Positions 63,387 through 64,000 of a stretch of 64,000 nt of DNA are shown in pieces. The notes below the pieces were generated by a model that ran no database searches, was not told the origin of the DNA, and saw nothing but the letters and a program-made list of their open reading frames with translations. The translations under genes were made by a program, and so were the position numbers. The DNA is taken from contig NZ_JAQYWQ010000003.1 of NCBI RefSeq assembly GCF_029379315.1, positions 82,489-146,488 of the forward strand, read 5' to 3'. This stretch comes from Nostoc sp. S13 (lineage in GTDB: Bacteria; Cyanobacteriota; Cyanobacteriia; Cyanobacteriales; Nostocaceae). Position 1 is the first letter of the stretch. The number at the start of each line of letters is the position of its first letter.

Positions 63387-63647
63387 GTGAAAACTGCCTT
63401 AACAACTCCAGTCAACTCCAATCAAACCACCCAAACTTCGCAATTAATCCCCACCTTGCCAACATCGGTAGAGAACCCATCTACTTGGATGCGAGATGGA
63501 TACAGCCCCACTGAAATCATCCTCGCGGCGGCAATTTTAACTTCATTGTCGATTGGGGGAATTGCCTCTGTGATTGTGGCGATTACCGGTTTAGTTAAAA
63601 CTTTAGTGCCTGTGATGGTACAATCCACAAGGAAAAATAAGAAGTAG
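63387..63647 (+). CDS. Small single-pass membrane protein
   Basis: 86 residues. A polar Thr/Ser/Asn-rich start (1-45), then one long hydrophobic segment (about 43-75: EIILAAAILTSLSIGGIASVIVAITGLVKTLVPVMV) and a basic end (RKNKK). Divergent from the NB-ARC gene by 135 bases. Starts with ATG 63387, overlapping ORF 63308 being a shadow. No family recognised; its location next to a STAND gene suggests a possible effector or anchor, without proof. Confidence 0.55.
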   Translation: MKTALTTPVNSNQTTQTSQLIPTLPTSVENPSTWMRDGYSPTEIILAAAILTSLSIGGIASVIVAITGLVKTLVPVMVQSTRKNKK

Positions 63648-63659
63648 TCAATTTAGAGC

Positions 63660-63840
63660 CAAGGCGAATGTAATTCGCGGCTACACAAACGTTCGCGTAG
63701 CGTCTCGCAGAGAAGTCCGCCTGCGCGGACTAATGAAAAATTGAAGGTTTGAAACCCACGGAGGTGGGTTTTGCCTGTGTAGACGCGGTTTCTAACCGCA
63801 AATTTAACTCAGCATATCAGAGAACAAGAATTCTGCGTAG
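63660..63840. repeat. Spacer with dispersed repeats
   Basis: Includes CGCGTAGCGTCTCGCAGAGA (about 63692) and the stem AACCCACGGAGGTGGGTT (63753-63770: AACCCAC/GTGGGTT, 4-base loop). Confidence 0.7.
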
Positions 63841-63864
63841 GCGTAGCCCGTCGTAGACATCGCT

Positions 63865-64000
63865 ACTTGAACCTTTGAACTCCAACGTTGAGCCTTTGAA
63901 CTCCAACGTTGAGCCTTTGAACCTCAATGTTGAGCCTTTGAACCTCAATGTTGAGCCTTTGAACTCCAATGTTGAGCCTTTGAACTCCAATGTTGAGCCT
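63865..64000. repeat. 21-bp tandem repeat array at the right edge
   Basis: At least six units of TTGAACTCCAACGTTGAGCC plus T, alternating in sub-blocks of two (CCAACG, CTCAATG, CCAATG variants), running to the edge of the window and beyond. Confidence 0.92.

Noticed and set aside
63865..64000. Possible CRISPR array at the right edge
   Set aside because: Direct 21-bp tandem units without spacers.

Overview
The window comes from a filamentous, probably heterocyst-forming cyanobacterium (Nostocales; Nostoc-like). The evidence is the rbcL-rbcX-rbcS order with a Rubisco activase carrying a small-subunit-like tail, a CrtO-type ketolase, a lumen-type pentapeptide protein, many HIP1 octamers (GCGATCGC), heptameric short tandem repeats in the spacers, and dispersed palindromic repeats. 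The backbone is AT-leaning. Two genes (GST, 25.9-26.6 kb; O-methyltransferase, 29.7-30.3 kb) are clearly GC-richer and look acquired.

Layout. 0-1.2 kb: first codons of panB and an exported beta-propeller protein. 2.0-7.3 kb: carbon-fixation block rbcL-rbcX-rbcS ... rca, interrupted by a GDSL hydrolase and a Phd/VapC toxin-antitoxin pair whose toxin is frameshifted. 7.5-19.5 kb: exported and envelope proteins (HGSNAT-like acyltransferase, two tandem CAP lipoproteins, Omp85 protein), a nuclease-like/TPR fusion, a PRTase-like/double-cupin pair and an oxidoreductase. 19.6-31 kb: a patchwork accessory region with a PEP-CTERM protein between two fragments of a 2OG-Fe(II) oxygenase gene, an IS5-type remnant, a Rieske protein, LysR, GST, the intact oxygenase, a DUF1932 dehydrogenase and an O-methyltransferase, plus miniature elements.

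32.6-39.4 kb is the most coherent system: six minus-strand genes, mostly overlapping, encoding RsbR, RsbS, RsbT, an RsbT-like/PP2C phosphatase fusion and two hybrid histidine kinases, the first with an RsbT-like ATPase domain at its N terminus. This is a stressosome module that appears to feed a phosphorelay, with no sigma factor nearby. 39.7-42.5 kb: MurT and GatD (lipid II amidation) around a DinB-like gene. 42.5-45.7 kb: a scarred spacer (miniature element, IS4-type remnant, duplicated gene end, 20-bp repeat array) and a transketolase-family enzyme. 46.6-52 kb: DUF2993 protein, CrtO, a TPR lipoprotein with near-identical DNA repeats, an RmlD-like reductase and a CoiA-like zinc-finger mini-protein. 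52.6-57.4 kb: glycine cleavage genes gcvT, gcvH, gcvP. 58-63.3 kb: two tandem NB-ARC/TPR (STAND) genes; one has lost its P-loop region in frame, the other is split by a 141-bp miniature element. The window ends in 21-bp tandem repeats.

No tRNA, rRNA or CRISPR array was recognised. All homology statements come from reading sequence motifs, without database searches; coordinates of repeats and remnants are good to a few bases.
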